Shown piece by piece: positions 34,901 to 47,129 of a stretch of DNA of 64,000 nt. The position numbers were made by a program, and so were the translations under genes. The stretch spans positions 326,414-390,413 of the forward strand of contig CH002566.1 in NCBI GenBank assembly GCA_000149265.1, in the 5' to 3' direction. The notes below the pieces were generated by a model. The model made no database searches, had not been told where the DNA came from, and saw nothing but the letters and a program-made list of their open reading frames with translations. Numbering within the stretch: the stretch's first letter is position 1; each line of letters starts with the position of its first letter. Source of the stretch: Ciona savignyi (lineage: Eukaryota; Chordata; Ascidiacea; Phlebobranchia; Cionidae).

Positions 34901-37900
34901 GTTATACTTTTACTTCTGTAATGTATTGTGTGCTAGTTTTCTTTGTCCACAGAAGGACATTCCCCCTCTGGAAGTGATTAACCCATTTAACTTGCCAATT
35001 AAGCATTTAATACTGTGGAAGTGCAAAGTAGGTTAAATATAAATTTATAACCAACAAATGTGTAAATCGCTGACTCGCAACATTACGTTTAGACCGTTTG
35101 TTTTATTTATAGCAGCGATACATTTATAGAACAGGGTTTTTCATGTACACGCCACGGTTTATTGATAAACAGTGCAAAGATTAAACATGACAACGTCAGT
35201 AAGCTATATACACTGAGCTCTATATTTTACAGGAATCAAATGGTATCAATTCTATTTTTGTATTTTTGTGACAGTAAGTCGATACTCAGTTTATAATTNN
35301 NNNNNNNNNNNNNNNNNNNNNNNNNNNNNNNNNNNNNNNNNNNNNNNNNNNNNNNNNNNNNNNNNNNNNNNNNNNNNNNNNNNNNNNNNNNNNNNNNNNN
35401 NNNNNNNNNNNNNNNNNNNNNNNNNNNNNNNNNNNNNNNNNNNNNNNNNNNNNNNNNNNNNNNNNNNNNNNNNNNNNNNNNNNNNNNNNNNNNNNNNNNN
35501 NNNNNNNNNNNNNNNNNNNNNNNNNNNNNNNNNNNNNNNNNNNNNNNNNNNNNNNNNNNNNNNNNNNNNNNNNNNNNNNNNNNNNNNNNNNNNNNNNNNN
35601 NNNNNNNNNNNNNNNNNNNNNNNNNNNNNNNNNNNNNNNNNNNNNNNNNNNNNNNNNNNNNNNNNNNNNNNNNNNNNNNNNNNNNNNNNNNNNNNNNNNN
35701 NNNNNNNNNNNNNNNNNNNNNNNNNNNNNNNNNNNNNNNNNNNNNNNNNNNNNNNNNNNNNNNNNNNNNNNNNNNNNNNNNNNNNNNNNNNNNNNNNNNN
35801 NNNNNNNNNNNNNNNNNNNNNNNNNNNNNNNNNNNNNNNNNNNNNNNNNNNNNNNNNNNNNNNNNATATTGATTTCTTGAAATGCCTAATTGCACATAAT
35901 CGGCCTAGGATACTTCCTTAAGTGGAAATCTGCTGTCTGCACGATTTCTATGTGCACTTTGATCCCATACACACAATACAGCCTCAATACTCTATTGATT
36001 ATTTATTTCAAGGAACTAAATGGATTTTAAGAGTCGCTATTAGGTGCTCTTACTATTTTTAACTACAGATTAGCTATGATAGCATACTATTTTAAAATGT
36101 ACCATATTAACTCATACCAGTTCGCATATTAAAACAATTGCAATGAAATGTTTATAGTTAGTTTCCTTGAATTGTCTAGTTTAACTATATACTATAGTCT
36201 TCATTAGTATGTACTTTATTGACACAAAAACCTGTATTATTATTTAATTCGTATACACGGCAGTTTATAGTGAATGAAAAATTGTATAAGTATTTAATTC
36301 CATATCAAATAAATTAATCCAGGCAACCTATGTACACCAGTTTACAAAGTACAAAAAAAAACATATTATTTATTTTCTATATGCAACAGTTTGCAATGAA
36401 CAAAAAATGTATTATTATTTAATTCTTATAAGCGACAGTTTATATTTAATGAAAACAAATTATAGTATTTAATTCGTTTATAAATAAATTAATCCAGGTA
36501 ACCTGAATAGAATTTTTCAAAGTAAAAAAACTATTATTATTTATTTCTTATACGTAACAACTTATAATGAATGAAAAACTGCAATTTTTATATCAAATAA
36601 ATCAATTTAAGTTATGTAGGCAAGCAACAGATTACAAAGGACAAAAAAATGTTTTATCATTAAATTCTTTATCAAATAAATCCATACAGGGCACCTACGC
36701 GACGGTTTACAAGGGACGGAGCAAATTGACCGATAACCTGGTGGCTTTAAAGGAAATAAGATTGGAACATGAAGAAGGGGCTCCATGTACAGCTATTAGA
36801 GAAGGTTGGTTTAAATAGACACTTTAAATAAAAGGCAATGTCATTGGTGTAGGTTAAAAGTTGCTTGATACTATCCAAACTAGGGCTGCGAATTAACGGT
36901 TAATTTAAAAAACGGTTAACTGATGTAAAAATAATCGGTTAACCGTTAACCGATTTTCTTAAAACTACCATCAAATCGGCACCGTTTTTGGCAAAAAAAG
37001 TTCAGGCAGCTGTAAAGGGCAGCAAAGAAATAACGCGCGTGATTACCGGCATTATCGGGTCTTATTTATTTGTTACTTTATAGTTTTTAAACTTCACCTT
37101 AAGACACATAGTATAACTTTGATTGTAATGCGTAATATTGAGTTAAAAATCAAACAATCAGCGTCTGAATGGTTGCTTATATTACGTTGACAATCAAACA
37201 ATCGACGTGTGAATGGTGCATATATTACGTTGACAATAAAACAATCGACGTGTGAATGGTTGCTTATATTACGTAATAATGAAACAATCAACGTGTGAAT
37301 GGAGTTATGTATATTTGAAGATTATTAAAACGCAATTACGGCCAATTAAATGTGGGCGGTAAAGTAACGTTAAAAACCGGTTAAACGGTTAAAATTTGAC
37401 GTGACGGTTAACCATAAAAACGGTTAACCGTGGTTAACCGTTAATTTTTCGCAGCCCTAATCCAAACACTATCCAAACACTTACAATGCTATTAAGATTA
37501 TATTTTTCTATAAATATCCTGTTCTAATGGTTTTTATCTAATTTATTAATAATGATATAATGAAATAAATTATGAATCTGGTATCAAAAATGATTTTTTG
37601 TTTATTTATTAAAAATGATGTCAGTTTTGCAGCCTAATAGATTTTGCTGCATTTTTGTATCGTTTTTCCACTAATTTTTGTTTTAAATTTCTTATTTTTC
37701 AAAAATGATATCACTTTTGCAGCCTAGTAGATTTTGTTGATTTTCATATCGTTTTCCACTAATTTTTGTTTTAAATTTATTATTTCCCTGCAGTTTCTTT
37801 GCTGAAGGACCTAAAACAAGCGAACATTGTAACGCTCCATGACATTGTGCATACAGATAAATCTTTAACGCTTGTATTTGAATACCTGGTGAGTGACGTA

Positions 37901-40900
37901 AATTAAATAAAAAGTAACGTTTCACTGGCTCCAGCAGCGTAGTTGTGCTTCAGCCTTGAAGGAAAATTCATTTTTTATTGCTTCACTGATACTTGAATGT
38001 TATTTCTCTTGGGAATATCCTTCTCGCCTGTGATCTATTGTAGTTATTGCAGGCAGGAATTAGCACATATTAGCGGAATGAATTTGCTTACACTATAGTG
38101 CTTTTGATAAAAAAATTAAGTTTGTGTAACGAATGCATAACATGTCTAGAAAGATTTTTTGTGACACTTTAAAGCCTTGAATTTAAATTCATGCACAATA
38201 ACTACTCTGTTGCCCTGATATTTACACAAATTTCGTAGTCGTTTACAAAAATTACTTGTTAACAAAAAACGCCTGGCTATGTCTGATTGTGGACTCACCC
38301 AACCCTCATTAAAACAATCAAAACAATACAACCAACCACACACCTTCTGGCTTCTGCTATTGATTTTTATAGAACAACATGTTGTTTTTATGGTGGTATT
38401 GTGCCGTCTTGACATGGATTATATTTTATTGTTTGTCTGTGGATTAAAGACTCTTTTACCTACAGCATAGGATTTAACATTAAACGTGTGAAATTAGTTG
38501 AGAAAAAATGGTGGTTCTGTCACATTCTTGATGTTATATAATTAACAAAGGGCTGTGTTTTGTATCCCAAAATATCAGAGTTGCTTCTATTTTGATACTT
38601 CCTGTCATTACACTTCTTGCTTAAATGCTTCTACAGCAATTGTCCAAAAGTGCTTCACTGGCAAATTTAGCATTAGCTTGGTGTAATTTTAAGTGTTGTT
38701 ATGAATGATATCTCTTAATTAGTCCTAAGTCCTCACTCCCTACATAGGATAGGGGTTCTGTTTAAAATTAACCCACCCGAGTACCAACCCACAAGAGTAC
38801 CAACCCACACAAGGTTAAATGCAATTCCCTTAAAGTAAATGTCTAAAACCTACCCCTTAGAACTTAATTAAAAAATTGCATTATGATTTCTTTTTTCAAA
38901 GCAAATAATAATAAAATCTATCCTAACATTAATAAAAGCTTACTTTTTAACCAGGACCGAGACCTTAAACAATACATGGACATTTACAACAACATTCTGA
39001 GCATTAATAACGTTCGGGTAAATATGCTGAACCTTGTTTGCTAAAAATGCTTGTGCAAATATTAATGCAAAATCCCATATTTTCTAGCTATTTCTCTTTC
39101 AATTATTAAGAGGTATATCATATTGCCATAAAAGAAGAGTGCTTCATCGGTAAGTGTTTTTTGCTTATACTTTTTATAATTCTGAAATTATTTTGTAATT
39201 ATATTCTCGTTTAGCTGTATGGTTAACACAGATATTTACATATACGGTCTTGGTGATGGGCTCATCATGGGTTTAAAACATAACCCGGTAAAAAAATATA
39301 TGGTTTACAAAATTTAAACAATAACCCGGTAAAAATATATATATGGTTTCCAAAATTTAAAACATAACCCGGTAAAAAAATATATGGTTTCCAAATCCGA
39401 TTAACAAAATTTTGGGTTTGTATGTCATTTTTATTTGAGAGCATCTCTCAGCAGAATTATAGAGACTAAAACATGCCAAATTAATTTTGCTTTAAAATGG
39501 TATCGAAATAAATCGTTGACATGTTCACCGAAAAACCATGATTTTCTACTGTTGATCGTTGAAAAAGATAGAACTGAATTAAATTGCATCCATCAGTATG
39601 AACATTGTTATGGTCACAAACAACTTTAATTTAGGGAAACAAAATATTTTTCCTTACACCCAATTAACCATATATATTTCGTTTATAATAAGAATAACCT
39701 TCAAGAGAATTGATTTTGCAAATTTTCCACTATTTTTAGGAGGTTCTGTTAAGTCCCAATGCTTTCAATGTTTCATTAATTATTACTGAATTGGTCGCAC
39801 CTTATTATTAACCGTACAGCTGCGTTTTAATTTAATTCTACGCTTTCCAGTTGAGTTCCCCTTGTAATTAATCCTTTGTGGTGACTTGAGTTTAAAGGCA
39901 GGCAATTACGTATTTGAAAGCAAATTTGAATTTTAAACAATATAAAAGTCGAACATGTAGTATATATGTGTATATATACAATTATAAAATTGTGTGTATC
40001 TTGAAAGCTCATTTGAAAGGTAAAATAAAGTTGACAATAACCGTAAGTCAATTAAAGTAACTCATGCTTTTTCCTGAAATACATCACATCAAAAGATAAT
40101 ATCTGTAAAGTACAAAATAATAAAATGTTATTACTTAAATAATACCATAATTTTTAAACCATAAGGTAACCGAAAGTTGTATTTAATTTGTTTATGTACG
40201 TGTAAAACATTATTATAAAAAACATTATTTTTTAATTTTTATACATTTAAAATTTACTATGTATATGTTTTTTTGTCAAGCTACCGTTTTTTTAATCACT
40301 AAAATTAAACAAAAGTAATCTGTTGTAAAATATCAAAAAATGGATTCATGTTTAAAAAAAAGAGAATTTTTTCTTTTTTCAGTGACATTAAAACCCCAGA
40401 ATTTTTTTTAAATTTTTTAAAAAATTTGCAACAATTTTGCATAAGTGTTTGCATTTGGCCAAAAGGACACTTCTACTGTCGGAAATTAAACAAAAGGAAT
40501 CTGTAGTAAATTATAAAAAATGAAAATAAGTTTTTTTCTTTCTTCAGTGACTTAAAGCCCCAGAACTTGCTTATCAATGACAAAGGAGAACTAAAGTTGG
40601 CAGATTTCGGGCTCGCGAGGGCCAAGTCGGTGCCGACGAAAACTTATTCCAATGAAGTGGTTACGCTGTGGTACCGGCCACCAGATGTCCTACTTGGTTC
40701 AACTGAGTACAACGCTTCAATAGATATGTGGTGAGTAGTAGTTGGATGGTTAACGCCACCTATACATATACAGACTTAAAGGCCACCGATACATATACAG
40801 GCATACAAACAAAATACGGTCTTGGCAACTATTCTGTCAGGGGTTCTAAACTAAAGCCAGTAAAAAAAAAGATATATGATGTGTTGAATGGTAAACACGA

Positions 40901-43900
40901 ACGATTTAAACTAATTCTGTACATAACATTCGATCCGATGATTAAAAAATTAAATAACAAAATACATGGTGTATTTTTTAAATAACAAAATACAAGGTGT
41001 ATTTTTTAAATAACAAAATACAAGACTGTATTTCGTATTCAATTTATCACCTATAAAGTGCTAACATTTAAAAAGCAAGAAATAATATATCGTAATAGAA
41101 AATTTCTGATCGCTCTTGATGGTGAAACTTTGCTCAATTAATAACAATTTTAAAAACACACACAAAAAAGTAATTGGTTCGTATTCGCTCAAAGTTTGAG
41201 TTGTCATGGTGCTTCTAATTGTTAACACGAATTCTGCTAAGTATAAGGGTATATTTTGTGTTTAATGTCCCACCCATAAAGTGCTAACATTAGGAATTCA
41301 AGTGTCTTCCTTTAAAAATAATATATTGAAATAAAAAAATTGTTCCCAAATTGCCCACTTTAAGTTTATTGCATATTTGTAAATTGTAGTGTTACTATTT
41401 TAAAAATTTATTAAAATCTCCAAATGCTTTTAATTGACTGCCAAGAATTGTTTTTTTTAAAATGAGTCATGCTGTCAACACAAAAATGATTTTCTCATTT
41501 TTTATTTATTTTCAATTATTTTTTTATTTTTTTCCAACTCTTCAGTCTGCCGATGCAAAAAGTTTTCCCATTTTTTAAATTTATTTCAATCCCCACTGAT
41601 CCCAGTTTCCGACACATGGTATTGAAAACCACATTGAAAATAATTTAATGAACTTGTCTCTTGTGTGTGATCGGATAATTTCATGGGGTGAACCGGAAGA
41701 CAGTGACAGTCCTGTCATGTCACCTTCCATCGATTTGTGTTCATCGAAACCTGTCATTAAATCAATATGCGCATGTCACATTGGCTGGCTTTCTTCTATT
41801 TAAAGGTCGTTGCATTTGTCCCCTTTATGCCAAAAACAGCTGGATTTGTTAAATTTACACTGCCCTGTATAATAACTATTGATGTAAATTTTATTTTCCC
41901 TTTTAATTTATTTAAAAAAATAATCTTAATTTTAAAAATATTAAAATGTTTTTATTTGCAAAAATATCAAAAATCGCGAAATTACTTTAATTTGCAAAAT
42001 TATTCTAATTTGCAAAATTACTTAAATTTGCAAAATTATTTTAAATTAGAATTAAAAATATAAAATTTACAAAATACTATACAAATTGCAAAATCATTGT
42101 ATTTTGCCCCAATTTCCAATCATATTGATTTTGTACCACTGTAACGACCTCCCGTCATCCATTTTACATCACTGTGTGACATCATTACGCATTGCCTTTT
42201 TCATATACTTTTTGTGCCTGGTCGCTTTGTGTATTTGCAACCAGTTTTTCCTTAGTGTGTTAATGCAAACATTTATTTCAAACCCTATCTGTCACCCATT
42301 CTTTAGTGTGTTAATGCAAAAAATCATTTCTATCTGTCATTATCTGTCACATTTCAAACTCTATTTGTTATCATAGTGTGTTACTGCAAACATCAAACCC
42401 ACCCCCATCTGTCACCCATTTATTTAATCCACCTCTTGCTCTATAAGCCAAGATGGAGTGCCCTGTATACTGCCGTGCATAGCACAAGTCAATCCGCTGT
42501 TAGTTTGACAACAAAACCTCTCCCCAGGGGTATCGGATGTATCTTCTATGAGATGGCATCTGGTCGGCCGTTATTCCCCGGATCCACCGTATCGGATCAA
42601 CTTCAATTGATCTTCCGGACTCTGAGTACTCCAACGGAGGAGACGTGGTCCAACGTCACCAGGCTGCCTGGATACAAGTGAGCTCTTTTTTTGCATAAAA
42701 ATATAACGGCCCAGGCCTGGAAAAAGATGAAACACTGACGGAAAAAAAACATTTGTAAAATGATCGAAACTAGTTGCATAAGAGTTTATTATGCTATTAA
42801 AATAATATGTTAAATGACACAAAAAGGGTAATAACTTCCATTCTATGCATAATGCACTGTAGCATTAATAGGGGTATTTGTGTCTATCAAATTGAGTGCT
42901 TCATTGGCAAAGGAAATAATGGTCATTGCATTGTTCAAATAAATTGGCGAAGGTTAAACTGAAATAGCCTCAATGGCATCTTGGCAGTTGTCCCTTGGTA
43001 ATTCTCATGACAATCTCCATTTCCAGTCCCTGGGGATAAAAACAATGCAACGGTGTACTATTCATAAGCGTTGAATCTCCTAGAATCCATATACACCTTT
43101 TTTAGTATAGCCTACTCAATTTAAATGCACAATTTTTTTTTAACCATCGATTTGTCACCACGACTGATAACATTAGCTTGGATAGATACATTTAAATGGT
43201 CTCACGCTGACATATATTGATTCTTTCCATCAACCTGTGCGCAGAGAACACATAAGAAGGTTCCATGAAGGGGAATCTCTTCGGTCAATTGCGCCAAGGC
43301 TGGAGCAAGATGGCCTCGACCTGTTGGCTAATCTGCTGGAGGTGAGAATTTTAATCAATACAATTTACTTTCTCACCAATACGGTTTTGGTAACAACTTA
43401 TTTTCACACCAATGCCATTTTGGTAACAACTTATTTTCACACAAATACAATTTTGGTAACAATTTATTTTCACACCAATACGGTTTTGGTAACAACTTAT
43501 TTTCACACCAATGCCATTTTGGTAACAACTTATTTTCACACAAATACAATTTTGGTTACAACTTATTTTCACACAAATACAATTTTGGTAACAACTTATT
43601 TTCACACAAATACAATTTTGGTAACAATTTATTTTCACACAAATACAATTTTGGTAACAATTTATTTTCACACAAATACAATTTTGGTAACAACTTATTT
43701 TCACACCAATGCCATTTTGGTAACAACTTATTTTCACACAAATACAATTTTGGTTACAACTTATTTTCACACAAATACAATTTTGGTAACAACTTATTTT
43801 CACACAAATACAATTTTGGTAACAATTTATTTTCACACAAATACAATTTTGGTAACAATTTATTTTCACACAAATACAATTTTGGTAACAACTTATTTTC

Positions 43901-45974
43901 ACACAAATACAATTTTGGTTACAATTTATTTTCACACAAATACAATTTTGGTAACAACTTATTTTCACACAAATACGATTTTTATAAAAACTTATTTTCA
44001 CATCAATTCGATTTTGGTAACAACTTATTTTCACACCAATACGGTTTTGGTAAGTCTTTGGTATAATATGATGCTAAAACCTAAGTGTTGATGCTAAATT
44101 GACACAGGAATAAGTTGTGATGTCAAAATTGACATGTTGGTGTATTTGAATTGGACATTACAATTTTTACAAGGGAGCTAAACTATTCTATATCCAGTAC
44201 AATCCGGAAAAGCGCATGGTCGCCCACGAGGCAGTCCACCATTCTTTCTTCAAAACCCTCGGCGAAAATGTTCACAAACTACCCGACAGTAAGTCCACTA
44301 ACCCAAGAATAAGCTTTATAAACAATTATTGGGGAAATTTTGTGTATCTTATCCTCCGTGAACCACAGAATTGGATGTTTTTGGTAAAGCTAATAGGAGG
44401 GATAGAGTGTAGTGAAAGAAGAAAACTGCTCATAAAATAAAAAATTAGGCTTTTAGTGATAGTACTGGGGTTGGGGTTAGTCCTGGGTTATTATGTGAGT
44501 TTTGGGTAGGTTTTTTTTTCTATACCTTTAGTGAGCAGTTTCACCCCTTTGTTCTAAAGCCAACATGGACAACATACGGCCCGCTGGCCGTGTCCGGCCC
44601 GTTAGGGATTTTGAGCGGTTCACAAACTATATCTAACCATACCCTGTAATTAAGATGTTAAATACTATTCGTGTAATAATCCGGCCCACCAAGAATCTCT
44701 TTTTCCCACATCTGGCCCGCCGACGAACAAAGTCAATATAATTAAATATACATGAACTTTTGCATACTTTCGGCTACATAGTTCTGGCCATCTAAGTTCA
44801 AAAAATGCATTTTTTATTGTATTACTAAAAATTTTTTATTGCTAAAAAGTCTTCAGGTCTATTCAATAAAATTTGCTTTGTTGCTTTCAATAAGAATCAA
44901 GTTGCATCATGTATTGCGTGTTTCTTACGGTTTACTAGTCCATAAAATTACAAATCAAAACATCATAAACAGTTGGCAGAATCGATAGTCCACGGTATTC
45001 TGGTGATGTGTTGCGTGAATTGGATTAACTGTTTTGACATAGAACATGAAAGTTGCTACCCTCAAACTACTGGGCTCATGTTCTTACCATTCCACCCAAA
45101 GGAAAAGTGATGAAAATAAGTTTATCTGTTTAGTGTAAGCCTCTAGGTCCAAAATGTTAAGCCAATAGGTCCGAGCTTCAAAATGTTAGGCCTACCTGTC
45201 CAAGCTTAAAAACCTATCCATCTAAGCTTGGAAATTTTCTGTCTATTCGTCCAAACCATTAAATATTTCCCATTCTTTCAATAGAGCTTTATTGCGAACC
45301 AATTTCACTCCACAAAAGTTTACAACCGGAATTTTATATTCTGTTTCCTCACTTACAATAAGTGGTTTTTCCTGTTGGCGTATTTTCCATAGCATTTAAG
45401 TAGCCACTGAATGCTGTATTTCAGCACACATTATAATATACTTACATCACATGAGCAGATGCTCACAATTCCTCATTCTAAATATCCATGGCCATCCATG
45501 CACTTAACCAACAATGCCCTATGGGCCCAGGAGTATATTAATGTATGAAAAGTTAAAAATTATAATGCAGAACAGCCCAGTAAAGTATCCTTTACTGGCC
45601 TGCAAATCCAAACCATGTACTTGGTGTCATGTATTAGGGCTCTATTAGACTTATGCACATAGTCAAAAATATAGATATTCCGAGTTCAACAATAAAACAA
45701 AGAATTGACTATTAATTTCCTACTATTAATTTATATTTTTTGAAGGTTTTAGGCACTAAATAATATGTAGTATTCACGTACGGGTTAAACAATGACTATA
45801 ACATGCGGCCGGGGATAAGAAACGCAGAAGCAACTTAAACATTTAACCCTCCATCCCATATTTGCAGCCACCTCTATTTTCACACTCCCCGGCGTAGCAC
45901 TGAGCAAGAACCCAGGTAGTCGTAGCATCCACCACACCAGTAGAGGTGGAAGAAGACAATCCATGCTTTTCTGA
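31903..45974 (+). CDS. CDK16/17/18: PCTAIRE-type cyclin-dependent kinase (CDK16/17/18 group), complete
   Basis: Ser/Thr protein kinase of the PCTAIRE subfamily, in vertebrates activated by cyclin Y and acting in postmitotic cells, vesicle traffic and spermatogenesis (family knowledge). Twelve exons: 31903-32014, 32948-33192, 34556-34612, 36690-36804, 37794-37888, 38955-39017, 39088-39149, 40548-40730, 42528-42677, 43245-43341, 44198-44288, 45868-45974 (stop TGA at 45972). All phases join, giving 458 residues. The N-terminus ([13 protein letters not shown], then [10 protein letters not shown]) carries the family's basic phosphosite motifs. The kinase domain starts near 130: Gly-loop GEGTYATV 137-144, ATP lysine K159, PCTAIRE helix 170-176, catalytic D251 in HRDLKPQN (split between exons 7 and 8), DFG at 269-271, T-loop TKTYSNEV, then [10 protein letters not shown]. 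The tail ends RRQSMLF, as in vertebrate PCTAIRE kinases. One gene stands for the three vertebrate paralogues. The gap at 35299-35865 lies in intron 3 and costs no coding sequence. Confidence 0.96.
32460..32947 (+). repeat. About 240-bp two-copy duplication before kinase exon 2
   Basis: Shared blocks include TTCTGCAGTATCTACTGG plus TAAAGATAATA (near 32586 and 32824), then CTTGAATTGGTTTCTAAT, then TTGTCAGTTAAT (near 32654 and 32920). A weaker third block is at about 32470. Confidence 0.85.
35299..35865. other. Assembly gap (567 N) in intron 3 of the PCTAIRE kinase
   Basis: A run of N. The flanking exons (ending at 34612 and starting at 36690) join in phase within the Gly-rich loop, so no coding sequence is lost. 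Confidence 0.99.
36300..36715 (+). repeat. Decayed tandem copies of the acceptor and 5' end of kinase exon 4
   Basis: Blocks near 36306, 36482 and 36594 resemble the true junction at 36671-36715: TCAAATAAAT, then an AG (lost in the third), then bases like the exon start (GGCAACCTATG and TTTACAAAG versus GGCACCTACG and TTTACAAGG). Between them lie repeated TATTATTTAATTC and AATGAAAAA segments. Confidence 0.75.
36881..37459. mobile_element. Non-autonomous hAT-like element with 8-bp target duplication
   Basis: The 579-bp element starts TAGGGCTGCGAATTAACGG and ends in its inverted match (CCGTTAATTTTTCGCAGCCC plus TA). It is flanked by perfect direct repeats ATCCAAAC at 36873-36880 and 37460-37467. 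An 8-bp duplication and TAGGG-type ends are typical of the hAT superfamily. The interior has no coding sequence; it contains about four copies of a roughly 46-bp unit with ATCAAACAATCGACGTGTGA (37130-37310). It lies in intron 4 of the kinase gene. Confidence 0.9.
37600..37793 (+). repeat. Two-copy duplication before kinase exon 5
   Basis: The sequence from AAAAATGATGTCAGTTTTGC to TTTTTGTTTTAAATTT occurs twice, about 91 bp apart. The second copy leads directly into the acceptor at 37793. Confidence 0.88.
39275..39400 (+). repeat. Three-copy repeat in kinase intron 7
   Basis: Three copies of AACCCGGTAAAAA plus TATATGGTTT, extending the 3' part of a second-family tRNA-like repeat at 39220. Confidence 0.8.
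40280..40590 (+). repeat. Duplicated acceptor and 5' end of kinase exon 8
   Basis: At 40370-40402 a T-rich tract, CAG and TGACATTAAAACCCCAGAA mirror the true acceptor and exon start at 40548 (TGACTTAAAGCCCCAGAA). The flanking ATTAAACAAAAG..AATCTG sequence is also repeated. Copy spacing is about 165 bp. Confidence 0.85.
40960..41030 (+). repeat. Three-copy 27-bp repeat
   Basis: Copies of AACAAAATACAAGGTGTATT followed by TTTTAAAT in kinase intron 8. Confidence 0.85.
41930..42085 (+). repeat. About 20-bp AT-rich repeat in kinase intron 8
   Basis: Several copies of TTTAATTTGCAAAATTA-like units. Confidence 0.8.
42240..42425 (+). repeat. Tandem repeat upstream of kinase exon 9
   Basis: Three imperfect units of about 60 bp marked by TTAGTGTGTTAATGCAAA and ATCTGTCACCCATT. 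Confidence 0.8.
43342..44049 (+). repeat. 33-bp minisatellite, about 21 copies, in intron 10 of the PCTAIRE kinase
   Basis: It begins 15 bases after the exon 10 donor. The unit of 33 bp equals 11 codons and reads [11 protein letters not shown] with T/I and T/A variants. It contains no stop in the exon's frame, nor in at least two minus-strand frames, which explains long artificial open frames on both strands. Units 5-10 and 11-16 (about 43490-43687 and 43688-43885) look identical including private variants, so a six-unit block was itself duplicated. The last unit runs into a GTAAGT at 44050. Confidence 0.97.
44568..44725. mobile_element. Second, inverted and truncated copy of the GGGCC hAT-like element
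   Basis: GACAACATACGGCCCGC near 44574 is the reverse complement of the right end of the element at 17201-17381, and CACATCTGGCCCGCC near 44709 matches its left subterminal block. Flanking duplications are not seen. Confidence 0.7.
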
Positions 45975-46989
45975 TCCCTTGAAAGCAGAATCGGTCATTA
46001 ACAGACGATGGTTGAAGTAGATTCTATTTTTGCTTTTTTAAATTATTTCCGGGCGATTTCGGTTGTCCTGTCAAATTCGAACCTGTACTACTGTGAAGTG
46101 TAAAACACACGCTTCAGCTTTTTGTACTTTGTTAATTATACATTCGACACCGTATATAAATACAGAGTATACTCGTAACAAAACGGGGTTATGTGGTTAA
46201 CCCTGTAATTGAAACTGCCTTTTTCCCCATTTACATGTTAAAATCAAGTTACTGTACTACATGTTTAAGGCTAGCAATCTTTTAAACCCATTAAAACCTA
46301 GTACAATTGCACTGGAGTTTATTGTTACTTTAATGCATTCCTTTAGATATAGAATTCTAGTCAAAAATGCAGCATTTTCGACCTTTTAATTTACCTGCAA
46401 TTTACCAATCTGTGATAAAGATTGGTGATAAACAAGACAAACCATTTAACTTACAGTGGATTACCAAATCATTCAAAAACTTCCTGTAAATATTATCAAT
46501 GTGACACAGTGTTGTCTCATATGTTCAAAATCAAACTACAATTTCTCCTTAAACTTTGCAACCGATTTCAATTTTGCTGATTCAGACTTTTATGACACGA
46601 TTTTTCCAAGCATTTAGCACAAGGTGCTGTTTGAACTGTTTATAATGCACGCTTTAAATTGTTTGACAAATCTCATTTTATTCGAGTTTAAAAACCTTCT
46701 AGTTCTAATTCTATTGGCGTTTATCCTGGTTTAATGTTCTTGTTATTTCGCTTTGAATTAATTTTCAATACCTTAAGTGCTGTAGTGAATGAAATCTTCT
46801 TTTTTTTAGTTGCAATTTTTTTAGTCTTCTTTTAAACACTGTTCTCTATTGTGGCCACGACGCGTGTGTTTCTGTAATAATTGTAATGTGCATGGTGCAA
46901 CGATAGTGGTTTTATGGCGTACCAATACAACGTAATCGACGCACAAGACTTGTGTCTGTCGGTTTCATTTCCTTGTGGTCAAGTTTGAC

Positions 46990-47120
46990 CGTCGAGTAGG
47001 CTAGCAGGTTTTTTTGACCGAGCCAAGTTTCGAATCCATATTGGCCTCGTCACAAGTACCGTTTTTGTATATAAGATTATGTATATGTATCGGCCGCGTA
47101 AACCATTTGACCGTACAGTA
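46990..47120 (-). mobile_element. Second tRNA-derived repeat family (family 2)
   Basis: On the plus strand: GCCAAGTTTCGAATCCATA, then ACCGTTTTTGTATATAAG, then TATGTATCGGCCGCG and AACCATTTGACCG. Read on the minus strand this is a tRNA-like head (GGCCAAATGGTTAACGCG type box A, GGGTTCGAAACTTGG type box B) separated by a long insert. Other copies: 12230-12350, 16375-16460, 30470-30570, 39215-39295, 47350-47462, 47960-48065, 57635-57740. Confidence 0.65.
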
Positions 47121-47129
47121 GGCAAGCAG

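Noticed and set aside
43351..44034. Long open frame on the minus strand through the minisatellite (repeats of [11 protein letters not shown])
   Set aside because: It is a by-product of a 33-bp unit without stops on that strand; there is no family match, and it is antisense to a kinase intron.
43357..44049. CRISPR-like array
   Set aside because: Units are contiguous with no unique spacers; this is a minisatellite in an animal intron.
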